A stretch of 64,000 nt of DNA, taken from the NCBI GenBank assembly GCA_033344895.1, contig JAWPMN010000001.1, positions 4,410,001 to 4,474,000 on the forward strand, read 5' to 3'. This stretch comes from Alphaproteobacteria bacterium. GTDB lineage: Bacteria; Pseudomonadota; Alphaproteobacteria; UBA8366; Aestuariispiraceae. Positions 1 to 9,444 of this stretch are shown one piece after another. Both the position numbers and the translations under genes were made by a program. The notes under the pieces are model-generated. The model was not told the DNA's origin and made no database searches. It was given only the letters and a program-made list of their open reading frames with translations. Every line of letters begins with the position of its first letter. Position 1 is the first letter of the stretch.

Positions 1-108
1 CTCGGCATCGCCGACACGGTTTCCGCAGAACTGCTTCGCATTCAGGAAGCTCAGTCCAATCCAATTGCAAAGAACCAGACCCCAGACACGCAGGAGTCCG
101 GACTATGA
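1..108 (+). CDS. flgJ: Rod-binding protein, C-terminal end (FlgJ N-domain/CheL type), partial
   Basis: An open frame from the window edge encodes 35 residues beginning LGIADTVSAELLRIQEAQ and stops at 106-108. The pattern 'G-IAD-v-eLLriQe' resembles the C-terminal end of the short alphaproteobacterial rod-binding proteins (FlgJ N-terminal domain, also called CheL). These help assemble the flagellar rod in the periplasm. The stop overlaps the next ATG (ATGA at 105-108), so the flgN-like gene is translationally coupled to it. Gene order rod protein, FlgN, FlgK fits the family. Only the tail is visible, so the identification rests on this short motif and on context. Confidence 0.6.
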   Translation, partial: LGIADTVSAELLRIQEAQSNPIAKNQTPDTQESGL

Positions 109-533
109 ACGCCACCATCCGAGCCCATAACCTGATCGATCTGATGCAGGATCTCGTCGCGGTCCTGCAGCGCGAAAACGAGATGCTGGAGCGTCCCCGC
201 TCGTCCGATCTCACGCCGGTGGTCGAGGAGAAGCAGGCCCTGTTCAAACTGTACGAGGACCAGATCGCGGCAATTGCGAAGGAGCCGGATTTCGCTGCCT
301 CCCTGCCCGACGACCTGAACGACCGGCTGAAGGAACTGGCCTATGCCTTCGACGATGCGATGAAGGTCAACCGGCGCAAGCTGGAAATCCTCACGAAGTC
401 GAGCCAGCACATCGTCAACCGCATCATCGAAGCGGCGAAAAGCGCCGCCGGACAGGTTCCACGCTACGGACGCGAAGGCACAGTCACCGAAAGCCGCGCT
501 GCAGCGCCTGTCGCCATGAATCAGGAAATCTGA
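105..533 (+). CDS. flgN: FlgN-like flagellar export chaperone
   Basis: A 142-residue, mostly helical protein with heptad-like spacing and no membrane segment. FlgN-family proteins are cytoplasmic export chaperones that bind the C-termini of the hook-filament junction proteins FlgK and FlgL. The size, the helical N-terminal part (HNLIDLMQDLVAVLQRENEM), the basic central stretch VNRRKLEILTKSS and the disordered tail fit FlgN. The sequence alone is weakly conserved in this family, so the position directly before flgK is the main support. The start overlaps the previous stop by four bases. Confidence 0.72.
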   Translation: MNATIRAHNLIDLMQDLVAVLQRENEMLERPRSSDLTPVVEEKQALFKLYEDQIAAIAKEPDFAASLPDDLNDRLKELAYAFDDAMKVNRRKLEILTKSSQHIVNRIIEAAKSAAGQVPRYGREGTVTESRAAAPVAMNQEI

Positions 534-617
534 ACCGAAGGAAGCCTGGGGTGCGGCGACGCCGCAGAAGCGAAACGCGCCGCGATCACCCCCCGATAGT
601 CAGGAAAGGCAAAGCCG

Positions 618-2651
618 ATGTCCCTGTTCTCCGCCCTCAGCGTTGCCGTCACCTCGGTCAACACGCTGAACGCCGCGACCCGCGTGGTTTCGGATAACGT
701 CGCCAACGCAACAAATCCGAACTACAACCGCCGCATCAGCCAGTATGCCAACCTGCAGTTCGGCGGTGTTCAACTCGCCGATATTGAGCGCGCGGCCAAT
801 TCCGGCTTGCTGCGCGACCTGTATCAGCAGATTTCCACGGCGTCTGGCGATGGGATCCGGGACAAGCTGTATCAACAGTTGGAACAACTCGTCGGGACGA
901 TCAACGGACAGACCCCGCTGGTAGATGAGTTCGAATCCCTGCGCACCGCCTTCAAGGCGCTCGAGGCCTCTCCGGAGAGCGACGCTGCACAGAATGACGT
1001 GCTGATCGCCGCGGACGGAATCGTGTCCGAGATCGAACGGCTGTCGAACGGCATCGATTTGATCGAGGATCAGATCCTAAACGACATTGAAGAGGTGGTC
1101 ACGACCCTCAATGAATCGCTTCAGGAAGTGGACCGGCTGAACGCCCAGATCGTCATTGCGCGCGCCTCCGGACGCCCGACATCGAACCTGGAGAACCTGC
1201 GCGACGAACAGGCGGCCGAAGTCGCCAAGATTGCGCAGATCCGTACCTTCGAACGCACAGACGGCACCTTGTCGATCTATACGACCTCCGGGATTGCGCT
1301 GGTCGATTCCGAACCCGAAACCTTCAGCTGGAACACCGCAACCCGGGTCCTGACGTCGAGCGGCTCGTCTTCGACGAACCTCGTTACCAGCGGACAATTG
1401 CCGGATGGTCAGCTTGGGTCGCTGTTGAACTTCATCCGAACGGATTCCGCGGCGATCACCAGTTCCAACCTCGGCACGGGCTCACTCGAGAAATTCCGCA
1501 ACCAGTTGGATGAACTCGCATTTTCCCTTGCGGACGATTCCACCGCCCGGACTTCCGGCACCACCTTCGTCCGCGGCAATGCCGACCTGACGACCAGCGG
1601 CATCGTCTCGGCGGGACAGACACTGACCTTCACCGTCGGCGCGGTGAACCAGGGCACGGTGACGATCAACGCCGGCGACAGCATCGACGATGTTCTCACC
1701 GCCATCAATGCGATCAACCAGGTCCGTGCCCGTGTCGACGGTCACGGCAACCTGCAAATCCTGAGCGACGGCGGACAGTTCACCATCGGCGGCACGGCGG
1801 CCGCCGGATTCGGCCTGTCCACCAGTCAGGTTTCCGCCGACAGCGAAGTTCCCCTCGCCTACGCCTACAAGATGGAACACGCAGCCGGCACGGTACCACT
1901 GACCACCGGCACGACGCTGAGTTCGATCAACGGTGTTAATGTCGGCGACCAGATCACCTTCAACAACGCATCGCTGGGCGGCGCGGTCACCTACACGATC
2001 GGTGCCGGTGATACCGTTCAGACGCTCCTCGACACGATCAATGCTCAGGACGGCATGTATGCCCGTCTCGGTGCCGGCAACGTGCTCGAAATCACCAGCG
2101 ACGACGGATCGCTGGCCATTAACGAGGCCGGTGTCGGCACGGCGCTGACGGGGCTGGGCTTCACGGTCAACGGCACCAATGTCAGCATCCTGGGCACCGC
2201 CACCTCCGCCCAAAGCAACAACTTCTTCGTCGCTGAATCCGGCACGACACCGCTGGACATCAGCCGAACCAATTTCGGCCTGGCCACCGCGCTGAGCAAT
2301 CGGTCCCTGGCGGTCAAGACGGGCAACCGGACCGAAGTCGTGCAGTCCCTGAACGCCGGCGCGCGCGCCATGTCGGGTTCCGGCATCTCGACCTCGACCC
2401 GGGACTATACCGGTCTCAGCAACGCCGTGACGACCGGACTGACCCAGTTGGGCAACCGTGCAACGCGTCAGTCTGAGGAAAGTTTCGCCCTTCGCAGCAG
2501 CCTTGAGCAGTCCCTGCGCGACGAGGTCGGCGTGGACATCGACGAGGAAATGGCCAATCTTGCCGTTCTGCAGAACGCCTATGCCGCAACGGCACGGGTG
2601 ATCGACACGATCAACCAGATGTTCCAGGCGCTGGAACTGGCCGGCCGGTAA
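618..2651 (+). CDS. flgK: Flagellar hook-associated protein 1, FlgK
   Basis: A 677-residue HAP1 that forms the first junction ring between hook and filament. The N-terminus carries the rod/hook-family signature (SDNVANATNPNYNRR, residues 25-39). The C-terminus (about 640-677, NLAVLQNAYAATARVIDTIN) is the amphipathic helix typical of axial proteins exported by the type III apparatus. The middle (about 300-550) is Thr/Ser/Gly-rich and has repeated beta-type segments (TFTVGAVNQGTVTINAGDSI and TYTIGAGDTV), the surface-exposed variable domain. It follows the flgN-like gene after 84 bp. No FlgL follows here; a FlgL-like gene lies at 20612. Confidence 0.95.
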   Translation: MSLFSALSVAVTSVNTLNAATRVVSDNVANATNPNYNRRISQYANLQFGGVQLADIERAANSGLLRDLYQQISTASGDGIRDKLYQQLEQLVGTINGQTPLVDEFESLRTAFKALEASPESDAAQNDVLIAADGIVSEIERLSNGIDLIEDQILNDIEEVVTTLNESLQEVDRLNAQIVIARASGRPTSNLENLRDEQAAEVAKIAQIRTFERTDGTLSIYTTSGIALVDSEPETFSWNTATRVLTSSGSSSTNLVTSGQLPDGQLGSLLNFIRTDSAAITSSNLGTGSLEKFRNQLDELAFSLADDSTARTSGTTFVRGNADLTTSGIVSAGQTLTFTVGAVNQGTVTINAGDSIDDVLTAINAINQVRARVDGHGNLQILSDGGQFTIGGTAAAGFGLSTSQVSADSEVPLAYAYKMEHAAGTVPLTTGTTLSSINGVNVGDQITFNNASLGGAVTYTIGAGDTVQTLLDTINAQDGMYARLGAGNVLEITSDDGSLAINEAGVGTALTGLGFTVNGTNVSILGTATSAQSNNFFVAESGTTPLDISRTNFGLATALSNRSLAVKTGNRTEVVQSLNAGARAMSGSGISTSTRDYTGLSNAVTTGLTQLGNRATRQSEESFALRSSLEQSLRDEVGVDIDEEMANLAVLQNAYAATARVIDTINQMFQALELAGR

Positions 2652-2677
2652 GCACCAGCCGATAAGGGATCTGAGCG

Positions 2678-3691
2678 ATGCGCGACTCCGCCCCGCCTCT
2701 CAAGGTCGGCGTGATCGGCCTTGGGGTCGGCGAACGTCATATCGTGGGATACAACGCGATCCCCGGGGTCGAAGTCACCGCCTGTTGCGACATCGATCCG
2801 GATAAACTGCGCGCTGTGGCCGACCGGCAGGATGTCCCAGGACGTCACGCCGATTACCACGCCATCGTCGAGGATCCGGATATCGACGCCGTGTCGATCT
2901 GTTCCTATGACGATGCCCATGTCGAACAGGCCGTCGCGGCGTTCCAGGCAGGCAAGCATGTCTTCTGCGAGAAGCCCGTCGCGCTGAACCGTAAAGGTCT
3001 GGAACGGGTGATCCGGGCCTGGGACAACAGTGGAAAGCGCCTGTCGTCGAACCTCATATTGCGGCAGAGCCCGCGGTTCATTGCCGTTCGCGACATGGTC
3101 CGGCGCGGTGACTTCGGCGACCTGCATTACATGGAGGGGGACTACATCCACCAGATCCTGTGGAAGATCACCGAAGGCTGGCGCGGCAAGATGGATTTCT
3201 ACTGCGTCACCTATGGCGGCGGTATCCATCTGATCGATCTGATGCGCTGGATCGCCGGCGAGGAAGTGGTCGAAGTGACGGCCATGGCAGCGAAAAAGCT
3301 GACCCGAGGCTCAGCATTCCCGTACCCTGACACGATGACGACCCTGATGCGGTTCGAAAGCGACCTGCTGGCCAAGTCTACGACAAGCTTCGGGCCTCAG
3401 CGCCGGCAGATTCATGCGTTGAACGTCTACGGCACGGCATTGAGTTTCGAGAATGCGAACGGCCCGGCGCGGCTGTATCGGGGCGACCGGCCCGAAGATG
3501 AGGAGACATTCGATGTCCCCTACCCGGCGATCGAGAAGGGCGACCTGCTGCCCGATTTCATAGCCGCCATCCGCGAGGATCGAGAGCCGATCGTCGCCGC
3601 AAAAGATGTCTTTCAGGTCATGAATATCTGCATCAGTGCCTGGGAAAGCGCCGAGACGAAGCGGGCGACACCGGTTCCCACCGTCGTGTGA
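2678..3691 (+). CDS. Gfo/Idh/MocA family NAD(P)-dependent oxidoreductase
   Basis: A 337-residue soluble protein with an N-terminal Rossmann fold (VGVIGLGVGERH, residues about 10-21) and the family's catalytic-lysine motif HVFCEKPVALN near residue 100. The C-terminal half carries GGGIHLIDLMRW, the usual metal-free substrate-domain helix. The family oxidises or reduces sugars, inositols and nucleotide sugars. It starts 26 bp after flgK on the same strand and precedes a flagellin-glycosylation island. A role in modifying a sugar precursor is therefore plausible but inferred; the substrate cannot be read from sequence. Confidence 0.88.
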   Translation: MRDSAPPLKVGVIGLGVGERHIVGYNAIPGVEVTACCDIDPDKLRAVADRQDVPGRHADYHAIVEDPDIDAVSICSYDDAHVEQAVAAFQAGKHVFCEKPVALNRKGLERVIRAWDNSGKRLSSNLILRQSPRFIAVRDMVRRGDFGDLHYMEGDYIHQILWKITEGWRGKMDFYCVTYGGGIHLIDLMRWIAGEEVVEVTAMAAKKLTRGSAFPYPDTMTTLMRFESDLLAKSTTSFGPQRRQIHALNVYGTALSFENANGPARLYRGDRPEDEETFDVPYPAIEKGDLLPDFIAAIREDREPIVAAKDVFQVMNICISAWESAETKRATPVPTVV

Positions 3692-3818
3692 CCTGACGGG
3701 GTCGGCCGCCACCCAAACAATAATCTGCCGAACTTCCCGGCCATTCTACAATTTTCAGGTGGTAGAAGCCTTCCCGGCTACGGGGTACCCTTTACCGAAT
3801 GGGAAGGAGAAGGCGCTC

Positions 3819-4319
3819 ATGACCGATCTGGACGATCTGTCGCCTTTCTCGGTAGAGGAAGTCGGTGACGACAATCTGCAGGCGCTCTACACATTCTGGG
3901 AGAGCCTGCGCGGAGACCGGGACGCCCCGATGAAGGGGGATCTCGATCCGCTGGCAATTCCGCGGTCCCTTCTACCCCAGATCGCTCTGTTTGACATTGA
4001 ATGGGATCCCGACAGAGTGAAATTGCGCCTGGTCGGGACGCAGATAACGACGTGGTTTGGAAAGGATTGCACCGGTCTCTATCTGGACGATCCGGCCTAC
4101 TATCCCATCGGGCAGCAACAGTTACCCTATTTTCTCCAGGTCGCCAGAACCCTGCGGCCGCATTATCTGACAGCCTATGCACCCGACAACGAGCAGAAGT
4201 ATCGGAACTTTGCGCGGTTATTGATGCCGCTGCAGGGCGACAGCGGGCGGTCGGAAACGCTGCTCGCCGGCTATGCGATGCTGCCTTTCGACGCAAACCG
4301 GTTCGTGATGCAGGACTGA
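3819..4319 (+). CDS. PAS_5-like (DUF1488/PAS-type) small cytosolic protein
   Basis: A 166-residue protein. The chosen ATG is preceded by GGAAGGAGAAGG; an upstream in-frame extension to 3636 overlaps the oxidoreductase gene and is unlikely. The pattern (LYTFWESLRGDRDAPMKGD, then RSLLPQIALFDIEWDPDRVKLRLVGTQI, then the C-terminal LLMPLQGDSG and LLAGYAMLPF) matches the single-domain PAS_5 proteins common in alphaproteobacteria. Their ligand and partners are generally unknown. There is no attached kinase, cyclase or DNA-binding domain, so it may be a stand-alone sensor or adaptor. The family name is from memory; PAS_5 is the part I trust. Confidence 0.7.
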   Translation: MTDLDDLSPFSVEEVGDDNLQALYTFWESLRGDRDAPMKGDLDPLAIPRSLLPQIALFDIEWDPDRVKLRLVGTQITTWFGKDCTGLYLDDPAYYPIGQQQLPYFLQVARTLRPHYLTAYAPDNEQKYRNFARLLMPLQGDSGRSETLLAGYAMLPFDANRFVMQD

Positions 4320-4343
4320 CAAGGACGGCCGCCCGCCAATCCG

Positions 4344-5573
4344 CTAAGCAGACCAGAATTCCTTCGACACGGCCTCCAGCATCGCATCGACCCGGTGTCC
4401 CCAGGTGTGGTTCTGCTGATAATGGGCGACGGCGCGTGCGCGCATCGCGTCCAGTTCCTCATCCGGCCGGTCCAGTAGGGCGTCCACCGCCCCCATGACC
4501 TGGGAAACATCATAGGGCAGGAAGGACACGCCCAGCCCCTCCTCCATTTCCCGGCGCAGAAATCTGGTCGGCTCCGCCAGAATGAAAGCGCCACGGCTCA
4601 AACCATAGAAGACACGTTCATGCGCGCCGTTCCGGAAGCTGGGACTGATGTTCAGCACGATCTTGCTGCGCATCATCAAATCGACGACATCCCTGAACGG
4701 CAGGATATCGTTGACCGCGACATCGTCAGAGACCGACAGCGTCTCGCCTTCCTCCTGATTGCCGTAGAAGGCAACCTTTCGCCCATTGAGGGCGTGCAGG
4801 ATGGCCCTGCGGCGATGGGCGATCAGGTGGGTTTCCAGATGGCATACGGCTGCGGCAACGAAATCGGCATCGGCCGTGACACCGGCATCCGCGAATTCCG
4901 ACCGCAGGATCCGCCAGAGGGACTCGTCTCCGCTGACCGAGCGGTCGAAGGCACGCTGATACGCCGTCCGCAACAGGGGGTCCGTTCCGGCTGACGCGTT
5001 CAGCCAGTCTTCGGTGCTGAGGGCACTGGAAATATTGCCGACCAGCAGCACATCGATGTCCCGCTCTGCCGTGGACGGCAATTCCGGCAGCGCATCCGGG
5101 CCGCCATGCGGAAACGGAATGACGCCACGCCCCGGAAATCTGAACTCATCCCAGATTTCCAGGAAGTCCAGATCCACAACCCCGGCCAACCCGATATCCG
5201 GAAAGGCCTTCAGCAGGTCGAGCTTGCGCACCGGATTGTCGGTAATGAAAGAGAACCGCGGCAGGTTCCAGACATCATACAATGACCGCCCGTCGGTGCG
5301 GTAATTGTGCTCGCTGTTCTCGTCGATCACGAGGCGGCGCCCGTCATGTTTGGAGATCTGTGCGAACTGACGTTTGAAAAGCTCGAAATTCGGAAAGTTG
5401 CTGTGGAGGTGATCCGTCACCACCATGTGACGCCGCTGCAATGCATATCCGATATCGGTCAGCATCACCTCCAGCGACGCGTAGGGCGTGAAGCTTTTTA
5501 CGATGAAACATCGGGGGGGCGCTTGCATGTCGACTCGTTCTTGCAGGTTGGGCGTCCGGCCAATGTAGCGCAA
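4344..5573 (-). CDS. Glycosyltransferase, GT-B fold (Glyco_trans_1_2-like C-terminus)
   Basis: About 409 residues. The C-terminal third contains SKIVLNISPSFRNGAHERVF followed by a segment on 'GLSRGAFILAEPT', the donor-binding pattern of the Glyco_trans_1_2 (CgeB-like) group. The N-terminal half has no signal peptide. It is the outermost gene of the glycan island and is divergent from the aminotransferase gene. The start is uncertain: TTG at 5573 or ATG at 5528, neither with a strong ribosome site. The reading frame stays open and protein-like upstream to about 5720 without an ATG, GTG or TTG. Confidence 0.75.
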   Translation of the reverse strand: MRYIGRTPNLQERVDMQAPPRCFIVKSFTPYASLEVMLTDIGYALQRRHMVVTDHLHSNFPNFELFKRQFAQISKHDGRRLVIDENSEHNYRTDGRSLYDVWNLPRFSFITDNPVRKLDLLKAFPDIGLAGVVDLDFLEIWDEFRFPGRGVIPFPHGGPDALPELPSTAERDIDVLLVGNISSALSTEDWLNASAGTDPLLRTAYQRAFDRSVSGDESLWRILRSEFADAGVTADADFVAAAVCHLETHLIAHRRRAILHALNGRKVAFYGNQEEGETLSVSDDVAVNDILPFRDVVDLMMRSKIVLNISPSFRNGAHERVFYGLSRGAFILAEPTRFLRREMEEGLGVSFLPYDVSQVMGAVDALLDRPDEELDAMRARAVAHYQQNHTWGHRVDAMLEAVSKEFWSA

Positions 5574-5738
5574 TTCGTCCGTCTGAAAACCGAAGCGACG
5601 GCGAAACCGCCGTTCTTGTTCCAGCCATTTACCGCGGGCGGGAATGGTGCGATTCTTGCTATCCAGTTGAACGGAGAACAGCCCACCGGACCCGGATGGT
5701 CCCGCAGCATTGCGCGCTGAGGAGGCGCCTGCCCTTTC

Positions 5739-6896
5739 ATGTCAGACACACCCTCCCCCATTCCCTTTGGCAAACCGCAATTGGACGACGCCGCCTTCGA
5801 AGCGGTTCGCGCCATTCTGGACAGCGGGATGCTGGTTCATGGCACGGTTACCCCAGCCTTCGAGGAGGCCTTCGCGGCCCGTATCGGGGCGAAGGAGGCC
5901 GTCGCGGTGTCCAGTTGCACCGCCGGTCTGCACCTCACTCTCTTCGTCAAGGGGATCGGCCCCGGTGACCGCGTTGCCGTTCCGGCGATGACCCATGTCG
6001 CCACGGCCCATTCCGTCGAACTGGTCGGCGCGGAACCCGTCTTCATCGACGTCGATCCGGAAACCGGCAACATGGACCCGTCCGCGCTGGAGGCCGTCGA
6101 CGGTCCCCTGGCGGCGATCATGCCCGTCCATTATTTGGGCCTGCCCTGCGACATGGACAGGATACGCGCGGTGGCCGACGCGAAGGGGGCCTTCATTCTG
6201 GAAGACTGCGCCCTGGCCGTCGACGCGACCTGGGACGGTCGAAAGGCCGGGACATTGGGATTAGCCGGCAGCTTTTCCTTCTATCCGGTCAAGCACATGA
6301 CCTCCATCGAGGGCGGCATGGTCACCACCAATGACAGCGATCTGGCGACACAGCTCCGCAAGCGACGCGCCTTCGGGTACAATCGCGCGCTGGGCGAGCG
6401 CACCCGGCCCGGCATATACGACGTCGATGCACTGGGCCTGAACTACCGGATGAGTGAGGTCGAGGCGGCCGTCGGGCTGACGCAGGTCGACCGGATGGAT
6501 GCCTTCCAGGACGCGCGCAGCGCCAATGATGCGGCGCTGCGGGCAATCCTGATGCAAATCGACGGTCTGACGATTTTCCCGGACCGGCACGGCCCAGCCG
6601 TATCGTCCCATTATTGCCTGAATGCCGTGCTGCCCCGTGACGGGTCGGTCTCTCGCGATGCGGTGGTCGACGGGCTCAACGCACGCGGAATCGGATCTTC
6701 CGTGCACTATCCGGGTCCCGTTCCGCTGTTTACCTATTATTCAGAGAAATACGGCTATAAGACCGGTGACTTCCCGGTGGCCGAATGGCTGGCGGCGCAG
6801 ACGATATCCCTGCCCGTCGGGCCGCATCTCGGTCCGGGCGATGCCGAAAAACTAGGCAACGCCTTTCGGGAAGCGTATATGGATGGTTCCAAGTGA
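5739..6896 (+). CDS. DegT/DnrJ/EryC1/StrS sugar aminotransferase
   Basis: A 385-residue PLP enzyme that installs an amino group on a nucleotide-linked keto-sugar. The PLP-binding lysine is K185 in SFSFYPVKHMTSIEGG, and residues 57-62 (VSSCTA) bind the cofactor phosphate. It has a good ribosome site (GAGGAGGC) and starts an apparent three-gene plus-strand operon with the epimerase and cytidylyltransferase. Its nearest functional parallels would be the LegC, PseC or SpsC aminotransferases of nonulosonic-acid pathways. The exact sugar is inferred only from context. Confidence 0.9.
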   Translation: MSDTPSPIPFGKPQLDDAAFEAVRAILDSGMLVHGTVTPAFEEAFAARIGAKEAVAVSSCTAGLHLTLFVKGIGPGDRVAVPAMTHVATAHSVELVGAEPVFIDVDPETGNMDPSALEAVDGPLAAIMPVHYLGLPCDMDRIRAVADAKGAFILEDCALAVDATWDGRKAGTLGLAGSFSFYPVKHMTSIEGGMVTTNDSDLATQLRKRRAFGYNRALGERTRPGIYDVDALGLNYRMSEVEAAVGLTQVDRMDAFQDARSANDAALRAILMQIDGLTIFPDRHGPAVSSHYCLNAVLPRDGSVSRDAVVDGLNARGIGSSVHYPGPVPLFTYYSEKYGYKTGDFPVAEWLAAQTISLPVGPHLGPGDAEKLGNAFREAYMDGSK

Positions 6897-6966
6897 CCGA
6901 AAGACAGAATGTCGTACGGTCCTGCGGACCCAGGAAGTTGCGGCAAAACCAGAAGGAGGCCCCGCG

Positions 6967-8046
6967 ATGAGTCACATCCCTTTTGAAAGTCTGTCCGGAC
7001 ATCTGTCCGACCAGCGCATCCTGCTGGTCGGGGGCGCCGGTTTTATCGGCCATAACCTCGCACTCGATCTCGCCAAGCTGGGCGCGACTGTCGGCATCTG
7101 CGACAATCTGATGGTCAACAGCCTGATCGAGAACTGCTACGAGCCGGGCCGCGCCCAGGTTCAGCGCACGGCCTATCAGAATTTCCTGTTGGACCGTTTC
7201 CTCCTGCTGCGGCAGCACGGCGTCGAGCTGATGAACAGCGACGCGCGGCTGCTCGCCGATCTGGGTCGGGTCTTCGAGAAGTTCCAGCCAACCAAGGTCG
7301 TCCACATGGCGGCAATTGCCAGTGCCGTCGATGCCAAGGCCGAACCCGGCCTGTGTTTCGATCTGCAGCTGATCACCCTGCGCAACGTGCTGGAACTGGC
7401 ACGACCGAAGGCGAAGGAAATCAACCAGGTCATGTTCATGTCCTCGTCGACCGTCTACGGCGATTTCGAGGGCGACAGCGTGGATGAAACGACCTTCCCG
7501 CGCCCGGAAGGAATCTATGCCAATGCCAAGTTCATGGGCGAACGCCTGGTCCGGACCTATCGTACGCAATACGGCCTGGGCACGACCGTCATCCGTCCAT
7601 CCGCCCTGTATGGCGAACGCTGCATTTCCCGCCGGGTCAGCCAGGTCTTCATCGAGAATGCCCTGACGGGCAAGCCGCTGCTGCTGGAAGGTGGCGGCGA
7701 CGGCAAGCTGGATTTCACCTATATCAAGGATCTGACCCAGGGCATGGTTCGGGCGCTCGCCCTGCACAAGGGTCATGATGACAGTTCGACTTTCAATCTC
7801 ACCTTCGGCAACGCGCGAACCATCGCCGACCTGGCGGCTGTCGTGAAATCGGTCGTGCCGGAAGCCATTCTGGAGGAGCGGCCGCGCGCGAAGGACAAGC
7901 CCATCCGCGGTACCCTGTCGATCGAACGCGCCCGCGAGAAGCTGGGCTTCGAGCCGGAATGGACGCTGGAAAGCGGCTTCAAACAGTACTGCGAATGGTA
8001 TGCGGACCAATGGCGTCGCGCCCAGCAGCAAACGGAAGCAAACTGA
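6967..8046 (+). CDS. NAD-dependent nucleotide-sugar epimerase/dehydratase (extended SDR)
   Basis: 359 residues from the ATG at 6967, which follows GAAGGAGGC; a longer frame upstream overlaps the aminotransferase and lacks such a site. The nucleotide-binding motif is GGAGFIG (22-28). The catalytic set is SSSTVYGD (159-166) with Tyr184 and Lys188 (YANAK). These define an extended short-chain dehydrogenase acting on a sugar nucleotide, either as a 4-epimerase or as a 4,6-dehydratase. The PseB-type TMxxxK motif is absent. It lies between the sugar aminotransferase and the CMP-transferase, so it probably acts in the same precursor pathway. Confidence 0.9.
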   Translation: MSHIPFESLSGHLSDQRILLVGGAGFIGHNLALDLAKLGATVGICDNLMVNSLIENCYEPGRAQVQRTAYQNFLLDRFLLLRQHGVELMNSDARLLADLGRVFEKFQPTKVVHMAAIASAVDAKAEPGLCFDLQLITLRNVLELARPKAKEINQVMFMSSSTVYGDFEGDSVDETTFPRPEGIYANAKFMGERLVRTYRTQYGLGTTVIRPSALYGERCISRRVSQVFIENALTGKPLLLEGGGDGKLDFTYIKDLTQGMVRALALHKGHDDSSTFNLTFGNARTIADLAAVVKSVVPEAILEERPRAKDKPIRGTLSIERAREKLGFEPEWTLESGFKQYCEWYADQWRRAQQQTEAN

Positions 8047-8047
8047 C

Positions 8048-8749
8048 ATGACCGCCACCGCTCGCGGACCGGCGGCCATGTTGCTGCTGGCCCGGCTCGA
8101 CTCCCGGCGCCTGCCGGGCAAGGGCCTGATGGATCTGGGTGGCCGCCCTGTACTGGGGCGGGCAATTGATCGCCTGCGCCGCTGCGGCCATGTCAGCGAC
8201 ATGATCCTGGCGACAACGGACCGGCCGGTTGACGACCCGCTGGAAGATTTTGCGCGTGCCGAAGGGATCGGATGTTATCGCGGCGATGCCCTGGATGTCG
8301 CGAAACGCTGCCGCGACGCGTGCGATGAAAACGGGCTCGACTGGTTTCTGCGGATCTGCGGCGACAGCCCGTTCGCCGACCCGGCGGTCGTGGACCGGGT
8401 CGCCGCGGCCTATCTGGACGCGGATGTGGATATCGCGACCAATGTCTTTCCGCGATCCTTTCCGATCGGCGCCAGTGCGGAGGCGGTGTCCAAGACGGCG
8501 ATCCAGCGCATTCTGGATGCCACGGACGATCTTGCCTATCGCGAACATGTCACCCTGTATGCGTACGAACATACGGACGCGTTCCGCATCACCAGCGTGC
8601 TGCCCGACGATCCGGGCTACGAAAAGCTGTCGATCGCGGTCGATACAGAGGAAGATCTGAAACGCGCGCGGAAGCTGATCGCCAATCTTCGCGATCCGAT
8701 CACCGCCAGTCTGGACGAAATTCTGGCCGGGCTGCCCGCAATCGCCTAA
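8048..8749 (+). CDS. SpsF/NeuA-like cytidylyltransferase
   Basis: A 233-residue member of the acylneuraminate cytidylyltransferase superfamily. The N-terminal segment ARLDSRRLPGKGLMDLGGRP holds the nucleotide-binding loop, and RICGDSPFADP (about 112-122) the metal-binding Asp. The family activates nonulosonic or related acids as CMP-sugars. The size and loop are closest to Bacillus SpsF. The ATG at 8048 lies one base after the epimerase stop, so the two are co-translated. The 3' end overlaps the convergent GNAT gene by four bases. Confidence 0.85.
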   Translation: MTATARGPAAMLLLARLDSRRLPGKGLMDLGGRPVLGRAIDRLRRCGHVSDMILATTDRPVDDPLEDFARAEGIGCYRGDALDVAKRCRDACDENGLDWFLRICGDSPFADPAVVDRVAAAYLDADVDIATNVFPRSFPIGASAEAVSKTAIQRILDATDDLAYREHVTLYAYEHTDAFRITSVLPDDPGYEKLSIAVDTEEDLKRARKLIANLRDPITASLDEILAGLPAIA

Positions 8750-9444
8750 TCGGGCGGTGTCCAGTGCCAGGTGACGGCCCTGGACATCTCTTCAAACCCC
8801 ATCGACCGATAAAGGCGCAGGGAAGCGGTGTTCGCCGCCTGAGTACCGACACGGATTGTCCGATATCGGCCGGCACCGTAGGCAAGTGCCGCGTGCACGA
8901 GCAAGCGGCCCATGCCCTTTCCCTGATATTGCGGCGCGACCGCGATCAGATCGATGATCAGATCATCGTCGCGTGCCAGAAGGGCGTTGAAGCCCGACAC
9001 AGTCCCATCCTCCGCCACGGTCACCAGGGTCGCTGCGGCGCGACCTTCCAGATCGTTACGTGCCCAGACGCCCTTGAAAGCATGCGCCTTTTCATCGGGA
9101 ATCGCGGGGTCTGTATGCCAGCGGTCACTGCGGAACGCGGCACGCGCGATAGCCTCGACCGCATCGCCGTCCTGCCGCTGCCCCAATCGGCAACCGTTTG
9201 GAAGCGCCATTGTCCCGACCGGCAACGTCGCCACAAGCGTCACAAGGGTTTCGACCGCCCGAAATCCGGCGCCTGCAAGGGGCTGTTCCGAACCGCCTTC
9301 CCCGCGATGGAAGATGAGGCCGACCCCGTCCGCCCTTGCCGCGACCACGGCGTCAGCCGCCTGCCGCGGGTCCTCCAGATACCAGACGGGGCGCCCCAGC
9401 ATCTCGCTGTCAAAGGGGCGCAGGCTGCAGCCTTCGGGTATCAC
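8746..9444 (-). CDS. GNAT-family N-acetyltransferase
   Basis: About 232 residues from a GTG at 9444 whose GTGA overlaps the stop of the upstream methyltransferase; GGAG lies about 11 bases upstream. The acetyl-CoA site is LIAVAPQYQGKGMGRLLVHA, followed by the canonical TASLRLYRSMGFEE helix near the C-terminus. The N-terminal third is less conserved. Within the island it is a candidate for acetylating an amino-sugar, analogous to LegH, PseH or SpsD, but the acceptor is unknown. It is the last gene of the long minus-strand operon. Confidence 0.8.
   Translation of the reverse strand: MIPEGCSLRPFDSEMLGRPVWYLEDPRQAADAVVAARADGVGLIFHRGEGGSEQPLAGAGFRAVETLVTLVATLPVGTMALPNGCRLGQRQDGDAVEAIARAAFRSDRWHTDPAIPDEKAHAFKGVWARNDLEGRAAATLVTVAEDGTVSGFNALLARDDDLIIDLIAVAPQYQGKGMGRLLVHAALAYGAGRYRTIRVGTQAANTASLRLYRSMGFEEMSRAVTWHWTPPD

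Noticed and set aside
6730-8202. A 490-residue minus-strand open frame
   Set aside because: Antisense to the epimerase and aminotransferase genes, which show complete catalytic motifs.
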